Source of the DNA: Apostichopus japonicus
Taxonomy: Eukaryota > Echinodermata > Holothuroidea > Aspidochirotida > Stichopodidae
Reading direction: 5' to 3'
Assembly: GCF_037975245.1 (NCBI RefSeq)
Contig: NC_092580.1
Location: 6,732,501-6,796,500, forward strand
Length of the DNA stretch: 64,000 bases
The first letter of the stretch is position 1, and every line of letters begins with the position of its first letter. Positions 30,001 through 36,486 of this stretch are shown piece by piece. The notes under the pieces were generated by a model. That model had not been told where the DNA came from. It did not search any database and saw only the letters and a list, made by a program, of their open reading frames with translations. Position numbers and translations under genes: made by a program.

Positions 30001-33000
30001 GCTAATGAAGTGGTAGAACATGGTAGTATTGAACCTAATAGGTTACACTGAACTTCTCCTCCCTAGGAAAGAAGTTACATAACATCAGCTGAAACGACAT
30101 ATTGGATGTCACTACCTGCAGTTGATTCTATATTTGAAAGCAGTTGGGTTCTTTTCAGTGTTAATATGCTGGCTATCAGTCAAGTGTACTTGAACAGAGA
30201 CAGCTGTTAGTTTTTTGTATTATGGCATAGCAGATACATTTTTGAGTCTTTAAAAAGAAATCTTTAAAAAAGTATGTAATGTCTAAGGTAATGATTAGAA
30301 GTATGCCATACGTTTGGCATTCCTTACTACCACGGCTCAAATTAACCGATGGCACAGACTGCAAATTGCTGCTGGTGCCCCTACTGCTTACTGTACTGCC
30401 CTTCAAAATAATCTGTTACCAAAGGCAACAACTGCTATACCAAATCAGCTTGCCATGAGTGCCTGCTTTCATAATGATCTCAAGATTTAAATTCAATATA
30501 TCAGGTTACCTAAATTATCTGAATCAAAGGCAAACAGCTGTTTAGCAACAGTGGGAAACATAAATTTATCAAAAGATTTCTTGTGTTTCTGCAAAACAAG
30601 AAATTTGTTACATTTTAACATCATTGAACTAAAAACATTTTTGCCAGATCTTTGGTCACTGTTATTGTTGTAACTTTAACTGCATGTATATAGGTTGCAA
30701 ACATTTTTGTTTGTTTAATGCATCAATCATAATGGTAAGATAAATTTTGTCACATTAAAATGTTTGAAAACTGTCATAAACTGAATTTGATTGTAATGAA
30801 TTTCTATAGTTATTGTATACATAATATTCAATGATGGCATACCTGGGAATGTTAGCAGTTTTCACAGTACTTTAACAAGATCATTTGGACAACAGTATGA
30901 ATATCAATCTAGTATATTCTGGATAGACATTTTTGTTGTCTATTTGCCTGCTGTTGAGAACGTTTTTACGATTTCCATATCTTTTAAACATGTAAGTTTG
31001 GTATGAAAATTTACTGTAGTGTGTCTTGATGTCATATAAACAGTTGGTTCATACTGCTGGTTCATACCAGGCCTCCAAGTGTGTAAGGCCACCTCAAAAT
31101 AAAATTGTCAGAAAAATGTTTTTCTTTAAAAAATATAGGTCATTCCTGCCCGGTAGAAGAACCCCCCATTAAAACACAAGTCTAGCTATGCACCTGCTCT
31201 TAAGCCCAGCCTGCTATGACACTGAAGTATATCAATGTAATGATCGGTTTTTATTGTTAATTATAGATCTTTTAAATCATGATACATTATCGCAATTAAA
31301 CTACAGTTTGAAAAAGAAACTTAAAATCAGTTTCTTATTACTTCAATGTGCCCAAACAATGGGTGTTAATCTCTCATTTTTTATATGTAGAATGTGTACA
31401 AGGAATTGTGAATAACTAACTGTGTATGATTGGTGCATAAGAAGGAATTTGACTCACTAGGACCTCATCTGACCTACATTGTAACAGCTTCACTGCCAAA
31501 ATATAGTATATTACTATAATGACCACAATATAGTATATTACTATACTTTTCACAATATAGTATACAACTATACTTACCACAATATAGTATAATACTATAC
31601 TTACCATAATTAAGTATATTACTATACTTTCCATAATATTGTATATTACTATACAGGCGCGTAACCCGGGGGGCGCGAATTACTATCTAAGCGGAGCGCC
31701 ACCATCGTTTGGCGCGCAGCGTACAAGAAAATTTCATAATGTTGCACAAAATTTCATCTGAGGACAGCCAATACAGAAAAACCTCCATGTTTATGAATGT
31801 TTGTCGGGGAAATTTCGAAAATTCAGACACAGTTAACATATTGGTGCAAGGGCGCAGATCAGTCTTGGGTAATGGTGGGGACGCGTGTCTGTTCTCTGAT
31901 ACTATCTAAGCGGAGCGCGACCATGGGTTTGCCCATAGCGTACAAGAAATTTTTGGCAAATACTCCTCCCAGATCGCCGGAAACAACATTTCCCAGACCC
32001 AATGATGCTCCCATACCTCCTTAAGTTTTAGATCTCGTGGCTTAAAAATTAAGTTTGGGGAAATGCCTGGGCGTCTGCAGAAAAAAATCAGGGAAAATAT
32101 AATCCAAGTAGACTTTTGTATACGATGGGTTTGGTTTTGTAACTCATTGGGAAGCGATTAGAGGGGTGGGCGTAGGGTTGTGGGGCGCGCGTTTTCATGC
32201 AGATGGGAACAATCTCAAGAAGTGATGGGTGCGTTCGCCCCGCCCCCCCACCCCTCGCCGGCAATGATACGCCTTTGGATCCACTACATGATATTCACAG
32301 GGAATGTGCTCAATTCTCAAATCGCATGCGGAATTTATTTTTAGATTCATTGTATGAGTTACGGTACTAGGGGTGGGGTAAGAATTAGCATTCAGTTCGC
32401 GTTGTATAACATTTTAACTCTGCATGACAGTGTTGAATAGAAAGACATATGTCTAGTTCAGTTCGCATATAGATCCTGGGCTAATACCGAAGTCATGTTA
32501 CCCGACGACTCGGTCGAGTTCAAGACCAGCCACCGTTGGTCACATCACAATTTTTACAATTTGTTTAAGGCGTCCATACACACATGCGCCATGATATACT
32601 ATATATAGTATATATATATATACATTAGTGAGATAGTTAAAATGGAAACGTCAAAAATGGAGTTGTCGGTGTAAGGGGTAAGCTGAGCGCACGACCCCTC
32701 CGAAATCCTTGATCCGTCACTGGCTACCCTGTGTATATAATAGGGATCAGAGCTGTAATTATGACTGTTCCTCTTTCTCTTCCCGGTGTCTAGGCGTTTT
32801 TCTTTCCCTCCTTTTCTCCTTTTCTCTCCTTCTTCTTTTCCTTTTTCCTTCTTTCCTCTCCTTCCTCCTCTTTTCCCCCTCTTTTTCTCTTTTTCTTCTC
32901 TCTTTTTTCTCTCCTCTTTTTCCTACCCGGGGGGCGCGTGCCCCCAACGCCCCCCCCTGGATACGCGCCTGCTATACTTACCACGATATAGTATATTATT

Positions 33001-34749
33001 GTACTTACCACAGAATAGTATATTACTATACTTACCACAAATAGTAAAATGCAAAGTAATAAAGTAAAGCAAGTGTATCACAAAGAGGAAGCTGGAGTAA
33101 CACTGTGTAGAAAGCTTCCCTTCATCAATTTATATTCTCCAGCAAACAAAGCTTAAGACAAATCCCTGACCACACAAAACAGCCAACAAAAGAAGCACCA
33201 GTGGGAAAAAGCTACAGTAGTGATTTTTGCCAGATGAACCTGAACGCTACCCCAAGGAAGGAACTACCATATTGTATTGTTAGTTTATGTCAGCTTAATG
33301 AAGATGAACAGGAGAAACTAATAGAGTAATCTGAATCTATGTGATACTATACTTACCAGGATATACTATACTTTTCACAATAAAGTATGTTACTATACTT
33401 ACCACAATACAGTATATTACTGTACTTCCCACAATAAAGTATATTACTATACTAACCAGGATAAAGTATATTACTATACTTACTACAATATAGTATATTA
33501 CTATACTTTTGACAACATAGTATATTGTAACTTACACAATATAGTATTACTGTACTAACCACAATATAGTATATTATTATACTTTCCACAATATAGTATA
33601 TTACTATACTTACCACAATATAGTATATTACTATACTTACCACCAGTCTACATTGAGCAGTATTCAGGTAATTGCTGGGATTGTAAATTGATCCTCCATC
33701 TCGAACACAGGAACAGTCAATTGTTGCATCTTCAAACTTTTCAATCAAATTCTTCATCTCATATATACAGAGAGCAGACTGACTAGCTAGGTCAAAAGAT
33801 TCATCTTCATTATTCTTGACAAATACAGCAAAGAGTTGACCATCCACTACCTGGGATGATTGTACAATGCTATACAGAGTGTTATTAACCCCTCTGCATT
33901 CTAAAGTGATTTCAGTAAAACCATCCATTGTTGATGAACTGTCTGTTTGACACACACGGCTCAGTTTAGGGACAATGTAGTTTGGCTGGCTGTTACCTGT
34001 TGCATCCTGTAGCTGTGATGCAAAAAAGTAAGTGTAGTTATCATATGAAAATGAGGCAACATATCTGATCAAAAAGTTGTCCAATACATTGCTTCCAATC
34101 TGATTTGTCCTCCTATTATCACCCATCTGGCACATTCTATCTGATCTTGACAAACAATTGGCAGATATTGGTGATGCTCCTCTGATATTCTGAGCAACAT
34201 AGAGGGCGAGGTTAACATCAACTCCAGCTGGATGAGTAACCACCAAACCGATTGCTGGATTCTGATCTTCAGTCACCTTGAGGAAAGATAGAGTTTCATC
34301 TTTTGTATATGTCAAGTCATCCAGATTCCGAAGCTGACATGTTCCATTCAGACCTGATCCACATGAAATTAATTTGTCCACTGGTTGAGGTACAATAGGT
34401 AAAATCTTGTTGGTATTATTTCCACTATTATCTTGAGTACTCACACTGGTCAGTTCACTGAAGTCTCTTGATAGGCAATACCGTCTCCCCACTCCTCCGA
34501 TATAAATGCTACTTCCATCCTCTGACACAGTGAAATGATTCAAACTGGAGTCAGAATTAACTGGAAAGGAATTTAAGTTGTAGGCATCCAATGACCCAAA
34601 ACAAAAATGTTTGGTTCCTTTGAAAAAGTATAAAATGTATAAAAAGATGAAGACAGTCCTGCACTTGAGTTCCATTTGGAAATATGATCTGGTACATTAG
34701 CTATGTAATCTCAAATGTCCACTAGTATGCAGAAAAGATTCATGTCTCA
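1..34749 (-). CDS. PLXN: Plexin (semaphorin receptor), minus-strand copy, 3' end outside window
   Basis: Single-pass receptor for semaphorins; the cytoplasmic GAP domain inactivates Rap/Ras-family GTPases in known plexins. Start codon at 34675; exon 1 begins at an acceptor at 34749, so the 5' UTR is spliced. I join 27 exons (33641-34749, 29838-30062, 25480-25704, then exons down to 1-55) with matching GT-AG sites and phases. Counting exon 2 once, approximate residues are: signal peptide 1-27, Sema to about 463, PSI1 464-540, Sema/IPT linker, PSI2 about 623-660, PSI3 about 760-818, IPT domains 819-1195, transmembrane helix about 1201-1225, coiled juxtamembrane part, divergent GAP domain 1230-1484 (incomplete). 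An RRKR site lies near residue 1060. Whether it is class A or B is not resolved. The tandem duplication in the Sema region makes the true mRNA uncertain. Confidence 0.93.
732..878 (-). CDS. Plexin exon 26: GAP-like domain, GPIDAVTG motif
   Basis: 49 codons, phase 0/0. Contains QQLYGAVKSTVELGPIDAVTG, then 'QFTINQQYLLDKQITFTEL', an unmistakable match to plexin '...AIKQQxEKGPIDAITGxARYSLxExxLxxxxIDYxxL'. Acceptor ATATAG, donor TTG|GTATGT. Confidence 0.92.
1662..1725 (-). CDS. Plexin exon 25: GAP-like domain
   Basis: 64 nt, 1 nt plus 21 codons: GNTCLEPLLSIWIAFSSYEYV, aligned to plexin 'TESVAEKMLTNWFxFLLYKFL'. It closes the phase gap between exons 24 and 26. Acceptor TTCACAG, donor TGTG|GTATGT. 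Confidence 0.82.
2413..2493 (-). CDS. Plexin exon 24: GAP-like domain
   Basis: 81 nt. Codes LLLTLIEKQIQGSKTDELN then PENIFR, corresponding to plexin 'KQLLxDLIDKNLESKNHPKLLLRR'. The second Arg of the plexin RR pair is replaced by Ser at the splice (AG|T). Acceptor TTTTGCAG, donor GAAG|GTAGTA. Confidence 0.86.
2589..2654 (-). CDS. Plexin exon 23: GAP-like domain
   Basis: 66 nt. Codes ANIVSHISLILMMDGKHALL, matching plexin '(DR)GNVASLIMTxLQGKLEYA'. The R of 'RxNVAS' is completed across the preceding splice. Acceptor TATTTCAG, donor CACA|GTAAGT. Confidence 0.86.
2818..2942 (-). CDS. Plexin exon 22: GAP-like domain
   Basis: 125 nt, phase 0 to 2. 'STFSDHLKKKEYLEVLFHAL' aligns with the helical plexin segment '...LFAQLLNNKxFLLTFIRTLE'. 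Acceptor TACACAG, donor AACG|GTAATC. Confidence 0.82.
3453..3598 (-). CDS. Plexin exon 21: start of cytoplasmic GAP-like domain
   Basis: 146 nt, phase 1 to 0, good acceptor (TTTCCTCAG) and donor (TAAG|GTAAAA). The residues around PICSPSKYIEVFIYDG sit where plexins have 'IPFLDYRTYAMRVLFP', but similarity is weak. Phase and splice signals are the main support. Confidence 0.72.
3599..5033 (-). other. Plexin intron 20, with TE scraps
   Basis: No exon seen. It holds a GC-rich 'GGGGGAGGGGGTGGCC...CCCCC' scrap near 3718-3760 and the 3' end of a SINE (4291-4380). Elsewhere it is AT-rich without recognisable structure. Confidence 0.6.
4291..4380 (+). mobile_element. SINE 3' fragment with (ACAT)n tail
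   Basis: The stretch from GTCAGCTTGCGGCTTTG through GAGTTCCTGCTTGCAGGA to the ATACATACAT tail matches the 3' body and tail of the full SINE at 11381-11604. It lacks the tRNA-like head: a 5'-truncated copy in an intron, opposite to the gene. Confidence 0.75.
5034..5259 (-). CDS. Plexin exon 20: transmembrane helix and juxtamembrane coil
   Basis: 226 nt, phase 0 to 1. After VQHANLNIGIGYLQYPG comes the only strongly hydrophobic internal segment of the protein, from IIYVVIPIAV to CILFIFGC, about 25 residues. A charged, coil-prone juxtamembrane stretch (KQKLEKDRIVTQLEMQIAQI) follows, as in other plexins. Acceptor TTCTAG, donor ACAT|GTACGT. Confidence 0.92.
6336..6512 (-). CDS. Plexin exon 19: membrane-proximal IPT domain
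   Basis: 59 codons, phase 0/0. Codes GRNLNEGSQEIDVKVYIG, ELCVNITL, and LVCTPPENSPP, matching the plexin 'GxNLN...VFIGxxxCxVxxLxxxxLxCxPPExQP' of the last IPT. Acceptor TTTACACAG, donor TATT|GTAAGT. Confidence 0.93.
7216..7470 (-). CDS. Plexin exon 18: IPT 3 end, RRKR site, IPT 4 start
   Basis: 85 codons, phase 0/0. Starts ICEIIDAGKMICPSPSLNF, then TQTRRKRADEAGG, then VGFIMDGV and 'FQYVQDPEYDQFEGGV', corresponding to plexin 'MxCxSPxL...GFxxDGV...FxYxPDPxFxxFxGGV'. The RRKR is a possible proprotein-convertase site. Acceptor AAAACAG, donor TTAAG|GTAATT. Confidence 0.92.
7869..7962 (-). CDS. Plexin exon 17: IPT domain 3
   Basis: 94 nt. Codes GGNTLTITGARLNIIMRPQI, matching the plexin 'SGGTxLTVxGxNLxxIxxPxI' motif of the third IPT. 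Acceptor ACCAATAG, donor TGAG|GTGAGC. Confidence 0.9.
8927..9330 (+). repeat. 27-bp minisatellite in plexin intron 16
   Basis: About 14 imperfect tandem copies of a 27-bp unit based on CCTCATTGACCATTATACC + TCACCATA. Because 27 is a multiple of three the array stays open in one frame (HHTSLTIIP repeats), giving a long spurious ORF from 8845. I see no coding evidence. Confidence 0.88.
9583..9750 (-). CDS. Plexin exon 16: IPT domain 2 end, IPT domain 3 start
   Basis: 168 nt, phase 2 to 2. Contains several N-glycosylation sequons (NST, NSS, NRS) and ends FIYILDPEVSDVDPKKSIFS, the next IPT start. Acceptor TTTTACAG, donor TTTTC|GTAAGT. Confidence 0.88.
10520..10628. repeat. 109-bp near-perfect palindrome in plexin intron 15
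   Basis: Two 54-nt arms (10520-10573 and 10575-10628) are reverse complements with two mismatches and a 1-nt centre (GGTTC-A-GAACC). No GC-rich element ends or clear target duplications are visible. It could be a hairpin element, an hpRNA locus or an assembly artefact. Confidence 0.9.
10818..10954 (-). CDS. Plexin exon 15: IPT domain 2, first part
   Basis: 137 nt, phase 0 to 2. Codes DPKLTSYFPEIGPASGGSLI and NGTDLDTG, a second IPT start, and FVGSEPC. Acceptor TTGCAG, donor CAAC|GTAAGA. Confidence 0.92.
11381..11604 (+). mobile_element. tRNA-derived SINE, full length
   Basis: The head (11381-11446) folds like a tRNA: 5' GGAGTG pairs with 3' CACTCC. The A box reads TTAGCTCAGTGGTA and the B box AGTTCGAGTC. 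A unique body follows, then a 3' part (CAGCTTGTGGCTTTG...GAGTTCCTGCTTGCAGGA) shared with 4291-4380, ending in an ATACATACAATAAAATA tail. It is inside a plexin intron, opposite in sense. I do not regard it as a functional tRNA gene because the central arm is not a convincing anticodon loop. Confidence 0.85.
11605..12920. other. T-rich intronic stretch, unidentified
   Basis: Plexin intron 14. The plus strand is T-rich, with open frames rich in F, L, V, I and C (for example 11906-12271) that look like composition effects. Two 'TATAGCGCC' words near 11673 and 12649 hint at transposon ends, but no repeat pair was confirmed. Confidence 0.4.
12921..13510 (+). repeat. 35-bp minisatellite in plexin intron 14
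   Basis: About 16 tandem copies of a 35-bp unit (core CTATGTATGCTACACTGTAC, then AAAGATTGGACC). Since 35 is not a multiple of three, the same peptide cycles through all frames and yields several overlapping open frames; none is taken as coding. Confidence 0.92.
13978..14080 (-). CDS. Plexin exon 14: IPT domain 1, second part
   Basis: 103 nt. Codes 'VTCLSGSSVVKMGLVSVEL' and ends DVLFSYN, the terminal IPT strand ('xFxYxxDP') which continues with DPKL of exon 15. Acceptor ATTTCAG, donor AAT|GTGAG. Confidence 0.9.
14676..14830 (-). CDS. Plexin exon 13: IPT/TIG domain 1, first part
   Basis: 155 nt, phase 0 to 2. Codes 'IEPTSGPIEGGTMVQIIGT' and DLGQRF, the classic IPT signature (P-x-S-G-P-x-x-G-G-T-x-V-x-I-x-G-x-N/D-L) as found after PSI3 in plexins. 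Acceptor TTTTCTAG, donor AAAG|GTGAG. Confidence 0.92.
15471..15646 (-). CDS. Plexin exon 12: PSI domain 3
   Basis: 176 nt, phase 1 to 0. Codes ILYKCSADRPDCSRCLSN, then MCIWCSSQSLC, CNQG and the exit VCTARPQITW, i.e. PSI3 followed by the 'PxI' entry to the first canonical IPT domain. A broken genomic copy of this exon lies at 42601-43510. Donor TGG|GTAGGC. Confidence 0.92.
16304..16394 (-). CDS. Plexin exon 11: strand leading to PSI3
   Basis: 91 nt, 30 codons plus 1 nt. Codes YTYTAEEQTVYASLNLRW then VREVYIDGTNN, matching the plexin strand '...ASLxLxW...' that runs into 'VxLYKC' of PSI3 across the splice. Confidence 0.87.
16908..17012 (-). CDS. Plexin exon 10
   Basis: 35 codons, phase 0/0, starting EYECVVGYEG and ending TVTCEETQ, corresponding to the 'YxCxVxxxG...VxC' strands of the plexin fold between PSI2 and PSI3. 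Acceptor AATGCAG, donor ACAG|GTAAAA. Confidence 0.87.
17645..17764 (-). CDS. Plexin exon 9: PSI2 end and start of next fold
   Basis: 40 codons, phase 0/0. Begins IESEHCPMLK, matching the plexin 'CP' that closes PSI2, followed by beta strands (REIIFIVQTP). Acceptor TGTACAG, donor CAAA|GTAAGT. Confidence 0.88.
18377..18470 (-). CDS. Plexin exon 8: PSI domain 2
   Basis: 94 nt. It codes CVDCSTNWDCNWCVDDFTC, a PSI core with the C-x2-C...C-x2-W-C spacing of plexin PSI2 ('CxxCxxxxxxCxWCxxxxxC'). Acceptor TACTTTAG, donor TTCATT|GTGAG. Confidence 0.9.
18471..20622 (-). other. Plexin intron 7, with local duplication
   Basis: No exon seen. Around 19289 and 19479 a segment beginning CATCAAACAAACTTA(C/T) and including CTGAACACCAGTAC is repeated with divergence at about 190-bp spacing, and a weaker relative may lie near 17940. 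The rest is AT-rich and unassigned. Confidence 0.45.
20623..20722 (-). CDS. Plexin exon 7: strand before PSI2
   Basis: 100 nt, phase 1 to 2. It codes EDAVEVELSLSSSEYNIKF then 'PYYYFDC', the plexin '...FxFYDC' motif that precedes PSI2. The acceptor is the first AG of CACCAGAG, chosen because it keeps frame with exon 6. Donor ACAGG|GTAAGT. Confidence 0.86.
21148..21199 (-). other. Candidate cryptic or poison exon in plexin intron 6
   Basis: A 52-nt stretch with a usable acceptor (TGTTTACAG) and donor (CTTCA|GTGAGT), open in the frame entering from exon 6 (VMEDSQRAEFTVNRVQL). It does not fit the phase of exon 7: inclusion would shift frame and soon meet a stop. Direct exon 6 to 7 joining reproduces the plexin consensus, so I leave it out of the main model. 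Confidence 0.3.
21309..21456 (-). CDS. Plexin exon 6: IPT-like segment after PSI1
   Basis: 148 nt, phase 0 to 1. The residues include 'NENYFCHFGN' and 'LLCQSPDVDTLPNIPVG', which match the plexin pattern '...YxCxFG...VxCxSP...LPxIPxG' between PSI1 and PSI2. Joined to exon 7 it gives IPVGEDAVEVEL, the expected plexin continuation. Confidence 0.88.
22230..22347 (-). CDS. Plexin exon 5: PSI domain 1, second half and linker
   Basis: 118 nt, 1 nt plus 39 codons. It begins CTRFNDC, completing PSI1 (RC-T of the previous exon), and leads into a linker ending LPVDVT. Acceptor GCTGTAG, donor CACC|GTAGAT, a weaker but acceptable donor. Confidence 0.83.
22649..22761 (-). CDS. Plexin exon 4: PSI domain 1, first half
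   Basis: 113 nt, phase 0 to 2. It codes the classic PSI start: C-S-Q-Y-Q-T-C-D-E-C followed by 'DPYCGWCTLEKRC', the canonical plexin/semaphorin/integrin cysteine pattern. Acceptor CTTTCAG, donor AGAG|GTAAG. Confidence 0.9.
22762..25106 (-). other. Plexin intron 3, nothing recognised
   Basis: A 2.3-kb AT-rich intron with a short (TA)n run at 22920-22935. Several short open frames occur on both strands, none with a domain, codon pattern or splice context I can support. Confidence 0.5.
25107..25235 (-). CDS. Plexin exon 3: end of Sema domain
   Basis: 129 nt, phase 0/0, acceptor TTCTGCAG and donor AAAG|GTAAG. The 43 residues begin VRFDVGNALSG and end in a strand (SIMVLTERK) resembling the last Sema blade strand of plexins ('YLLSEKQV'-like), directly ahead of PSI1. 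Confidence 0.87.
25480..25704 (-). CDS. Plexin exon 2, copy A (Sema domain)
   Basis: Phase 0/0 exon of 75 codons, acceptor TTTCCTAG at 25705-25706 and donor CTGAAG|GTGAG at 25479. It codes the middle to late Sema blades; the plus-strand exon 62...63229 is its paralogue. It joins in frame to exon 3. This copy lies in the first (left) unit of the tandem duplication. Confidence 0.88.
27139..27295. repeat. Donor-like 27-bp minisatellite block in plexin intron 1
   Basis: Degenerate tandem copies of the unit that, read on the gene strand, is GTAAGTATAGTAATATAC followed by TATATTGTG. It abuts the 1.3-kb transposon. Further blocks are at 28614-28697 and 28982-29282, and all recur 4,358 bp to the right. 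Confidence 0.85.
27296..28613. mobile_element. 1.3-kb transposon with CAGGCGCGTA ends, copy 1
   Basis: The ends are inverted: 5' CAGGCGCGTAACCCGGGGGG and 3' ...CCCCCCCTGGATACGCGCCTG. It is flanked by CTATA on both sides (27291-27295 and 28614-28618). Inside are two copies of the GCGGAGCGCCACCAT-type motif and a strong polypyrimidine tract. No transposase frame seen, so it is non-autonomous. It sits in the intron 1 minisatellite. Confidence 0.85.
28438..28566 (+). repeat. Polypyrimidine tract
   Basis: About 130 bp almost purely C and T on the plus strand, inside the 1.3-kb transposon; duplicated at 32796-32924. Open frames across it are low-complexity artefacts (S/F/L- or K/R/E-rich). Confidence 0.9.
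29283..29708 (-). pseudogene. 5'-truncated duplicate of plexin exon 1
   Basis: This copies 33641-34066 (3' part of exon 1) at a spacing of 4,358 bp, with its donor and following minisatellite. The duplication breakpoint at 29708 removes the start codon, signal peptide and first blades, and nothing like an acceptor was carried with it. The translation matches the intact copy from just after the 'NFLIRY' region to CRLV. It should be skipped in splicing, so I class it as a non-functional exon fragment. Confidence 0.85.
29838..30062 (-). CDS. Plexin exon 2, duplicate copy B (Sema domain)
   Basis: This 225-nt, phase 0/0 exon looks identical to 25480-25704 and lies in the second unit of the 4.36-kb tandem duplication. 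The acceptor is at 30063-30064 and the donor reads CTGAAG|GTGAG. It codes 75 Sema residues including 'TSILVTKTMVQTASQNVAFI'. If the assembly is right, exon 1 would splice here first and then to copy A, because the truncated exon 1 in between has no acceptor of its own. Confidence 0.7.
31654..32971. mobile_element. 1.3-kb transposon with CAGGCGCGTA ends, copy 2
   Basis: Same element as 27296-28613, present here only because the host segment was duplicated in tandem: flanks and target duplication are identical. Confidence 0.85.
33340..33640. repeat. Donor-like 27-bp minisatellite directly after plexin exon 1
   Basis: About eleven imperfect units begin exactly at the exon 1 donor; on the gene strand at least six contain the hexamer GTAAGT. 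The frame stays open into the array (VSIVIYYIV repeats). Homologous to the array after exon 1 of the plus-strand paralogue (60166-60293). Confidence 0.9.
33641..34749 (-). CDS. Plexin exon 1: signal peptide and first part of Sema domain
   Basis: The exon starts at an acceptor (AG at 34750-34751) with 74 nt of 5' UTR, then ATG at 34675 (-3 is A). It codes about 345 residues: a hydrophobic N-terminus (signal peptide), then the Sema blades with the plexin-like run 'LNHFTVSEDGSSIYIGGVG' and paired cysteines. It ends after CRL at either CTG|GTGGTA (33644) or CTGGTG|GTAAGT (33641). The second fits the donor consensus better; the first matches the plus-strand paralogue. The open frame runs on past the donor into the intronic minisatellite to 33452 and should not be read as coding there. 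It is the only full exon 1 of this gene. Confidence 0.9.
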
Positions 34750-34849
34750 CTGTAAAACAAAAGAAAGAAAATAATCCAAGAAAGTTACATTTCTGTTTTA
34801 TGAGATGTTATTATAGTAATGATATAAGATATAGATGTAAGCAAATTAC

Positions 34850-34981
34850 CTTTGAGCTTTGACACCACTGCAGCAGCATGTAGCAACAAGTGCAGCCATA
34901 TGATTCATCCCACAATGGAGAATCAAAACTTGTGAAAGCTGTAACAGGATAACCTGATTGTAACTCTTGTATCCATATGAC
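34850..34981 (-). other. Possible exon of unknown function upstream of plexin exon 1
   Basis: A 132-nt stretch open in one frame (44 codons, with SGYPVTAFTSFDSPLWDESY and a Cys-rich end), bounded by CACCAG and AAAG|GTAATT. If spliced to exon 1 at 34749 it would run into TGA at once, so it could only be a 5' UTR exon or part of another transcript. No family recognised. Confidence 0.25.
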
Positions 34982-36486
34982 CTGGTGATGTAACATTACA
35001 ACATTATCGTACAACCCTCAATTTTACTAAGTACTGTGTTAGATCTATTTATGTGGTTATAATCACAATAAGCCCCCCCCCCCACCCTTTATCATTGTTT
35101 CCCACCAATTGCCAGTTCATGTACATTATGTAGTATCGACATTTCATTTGCAAATATTTGCAAAGTATTCTCAGTACCATCTTTCTTTGTGTTGGGAATT
35201 TTGCTAGATTATAGTAACAGCTTCTATTTTCAGGTATTCTATCTTTATTTCCATTGGTTAAGTGTGTTATATTTATACAACCAGATTGGTGTAAAATTAC
35301 ACTCATAATGTGCAACTTGAATAATTTTGATTCAGCTGCATATCACCCTGCACAATATCGCTAAAGCAGAACAAATAGTTTACACTACCCAGCTGGCTAA
35401 ACATGAACAATAACTACCAAGTATCTGTACAGCCCTTCTGATATGGAAACACACAAATGGGTCTAAGCTATGACACACTCTGCAAGTTCATGCGTGCTAA
35501 CATATATACCATCTGAATAGCAGCTCCCTGATATGTGGTAACAGGTAGCTAGTGATAGGTACTGGTAGTTTTGTTAAGACCCTAGTATGAACAGCCTAGT
35601 GTACCTTTCTGTTTCACAAAGCAAGCTATTTTTCCGTATCTATTTCCTGTACTGCCCAGAGAAAGGCCCCTGCAGTGCTTTCGATTGATACTAGGGTCTT
35701 GCACATTTCTCTCAAGCTATCTTATGTTTTTATTTGATTTTGGCAGATTTGCCTCTGAAAACAAAAGAAGCTAATCAGGTTTGCCAATTGGGCCCTCGAA
35801 CAATGATGACAGGACATATAGCATTGCAATTGCGGTTGATCAATTTATACATTCTTCTGAGACTAGCTACACACTACCAAATGATCACAAGTGACTTCAG
35901 GACAGTATGTGTCAAAAGTGATTCCAAAATTACCTCTTGCTGCATTTTAATAGGCTCTCGCCGGTAGATGGCCAGAAATTTGATCTGAGGAAGTGACTTT
36001 CCACGTTTTTTCCTTTGCAAGGCTTGGCATATTGATTATGTAACACACAGGCTAATATTCCTTGAAAGGTGAAGAAGTGGCCAGTGGCGAATAATGAACG
36101 CTAGTCTTACTAAAGGGCAATTTTCAAATCAGAAATCAGGCAATGATCAGTAAGTTAAGCTCTATCAGACCTTTAATGATTCTTAAGAGTAACACTAACA
36201 GGTGCATATCACATATCTTTACCGTCTCATTTAGTAATCTTAGTTCCTAGTCAGCTTTACATTAATATCATCTTAGTAATATTTAAAGACATACACACAA
36301 ACATACAAACAAACAAATTGATGAGGGGAGTTTACAAAGCAGCAAAGTGGTGCAAACAACAAAGAGCTTACAGTTAAGCAGAGGACCGTCTCAGTTATCT
36401 GTAATAGGAATAGACATAGGAAATTAGAGCAACACAAAATCTTACCACCCGTTTTGTGGTGGAGGAGAAAATACAAAGTCTCTCTT
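34982..36486. other. Intergenic, nothing recognised
   Basis: AT-rich DNA with a C-run near 35072-35083 and short open frames without support. It must contain the plexin promoter or leader exon if those are close, but no signal decides it. Confidence 0.4.

Larger units (their letters stand above)
29721..34066. repeat. Tandem segmental duplication, unit 2
   Basis: Second copy of 25363-29708. A 12-bp filler of unknown origin (29709-29720) separates the units, as expected for end-joining. At the right end the sequence continues into the unduplicated 5' part of exon 1. Confidence 0.95.

Noticed and set aside
33452-33640. C-terminal extension of exon 1 (VSIVIYYIV repeats)
   Set aside because: It lies beyond a consensus donor; exon 2 joins in phase and the paralogue has the same layout. 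Kept only as a splicing hypothesis.
25363-34066. CRISPR-like or phage-like repeat array
   Set aside because: The genome is clearly eukaryotic; the repeats are a segmental duplication and minisatellites without spacer structure.
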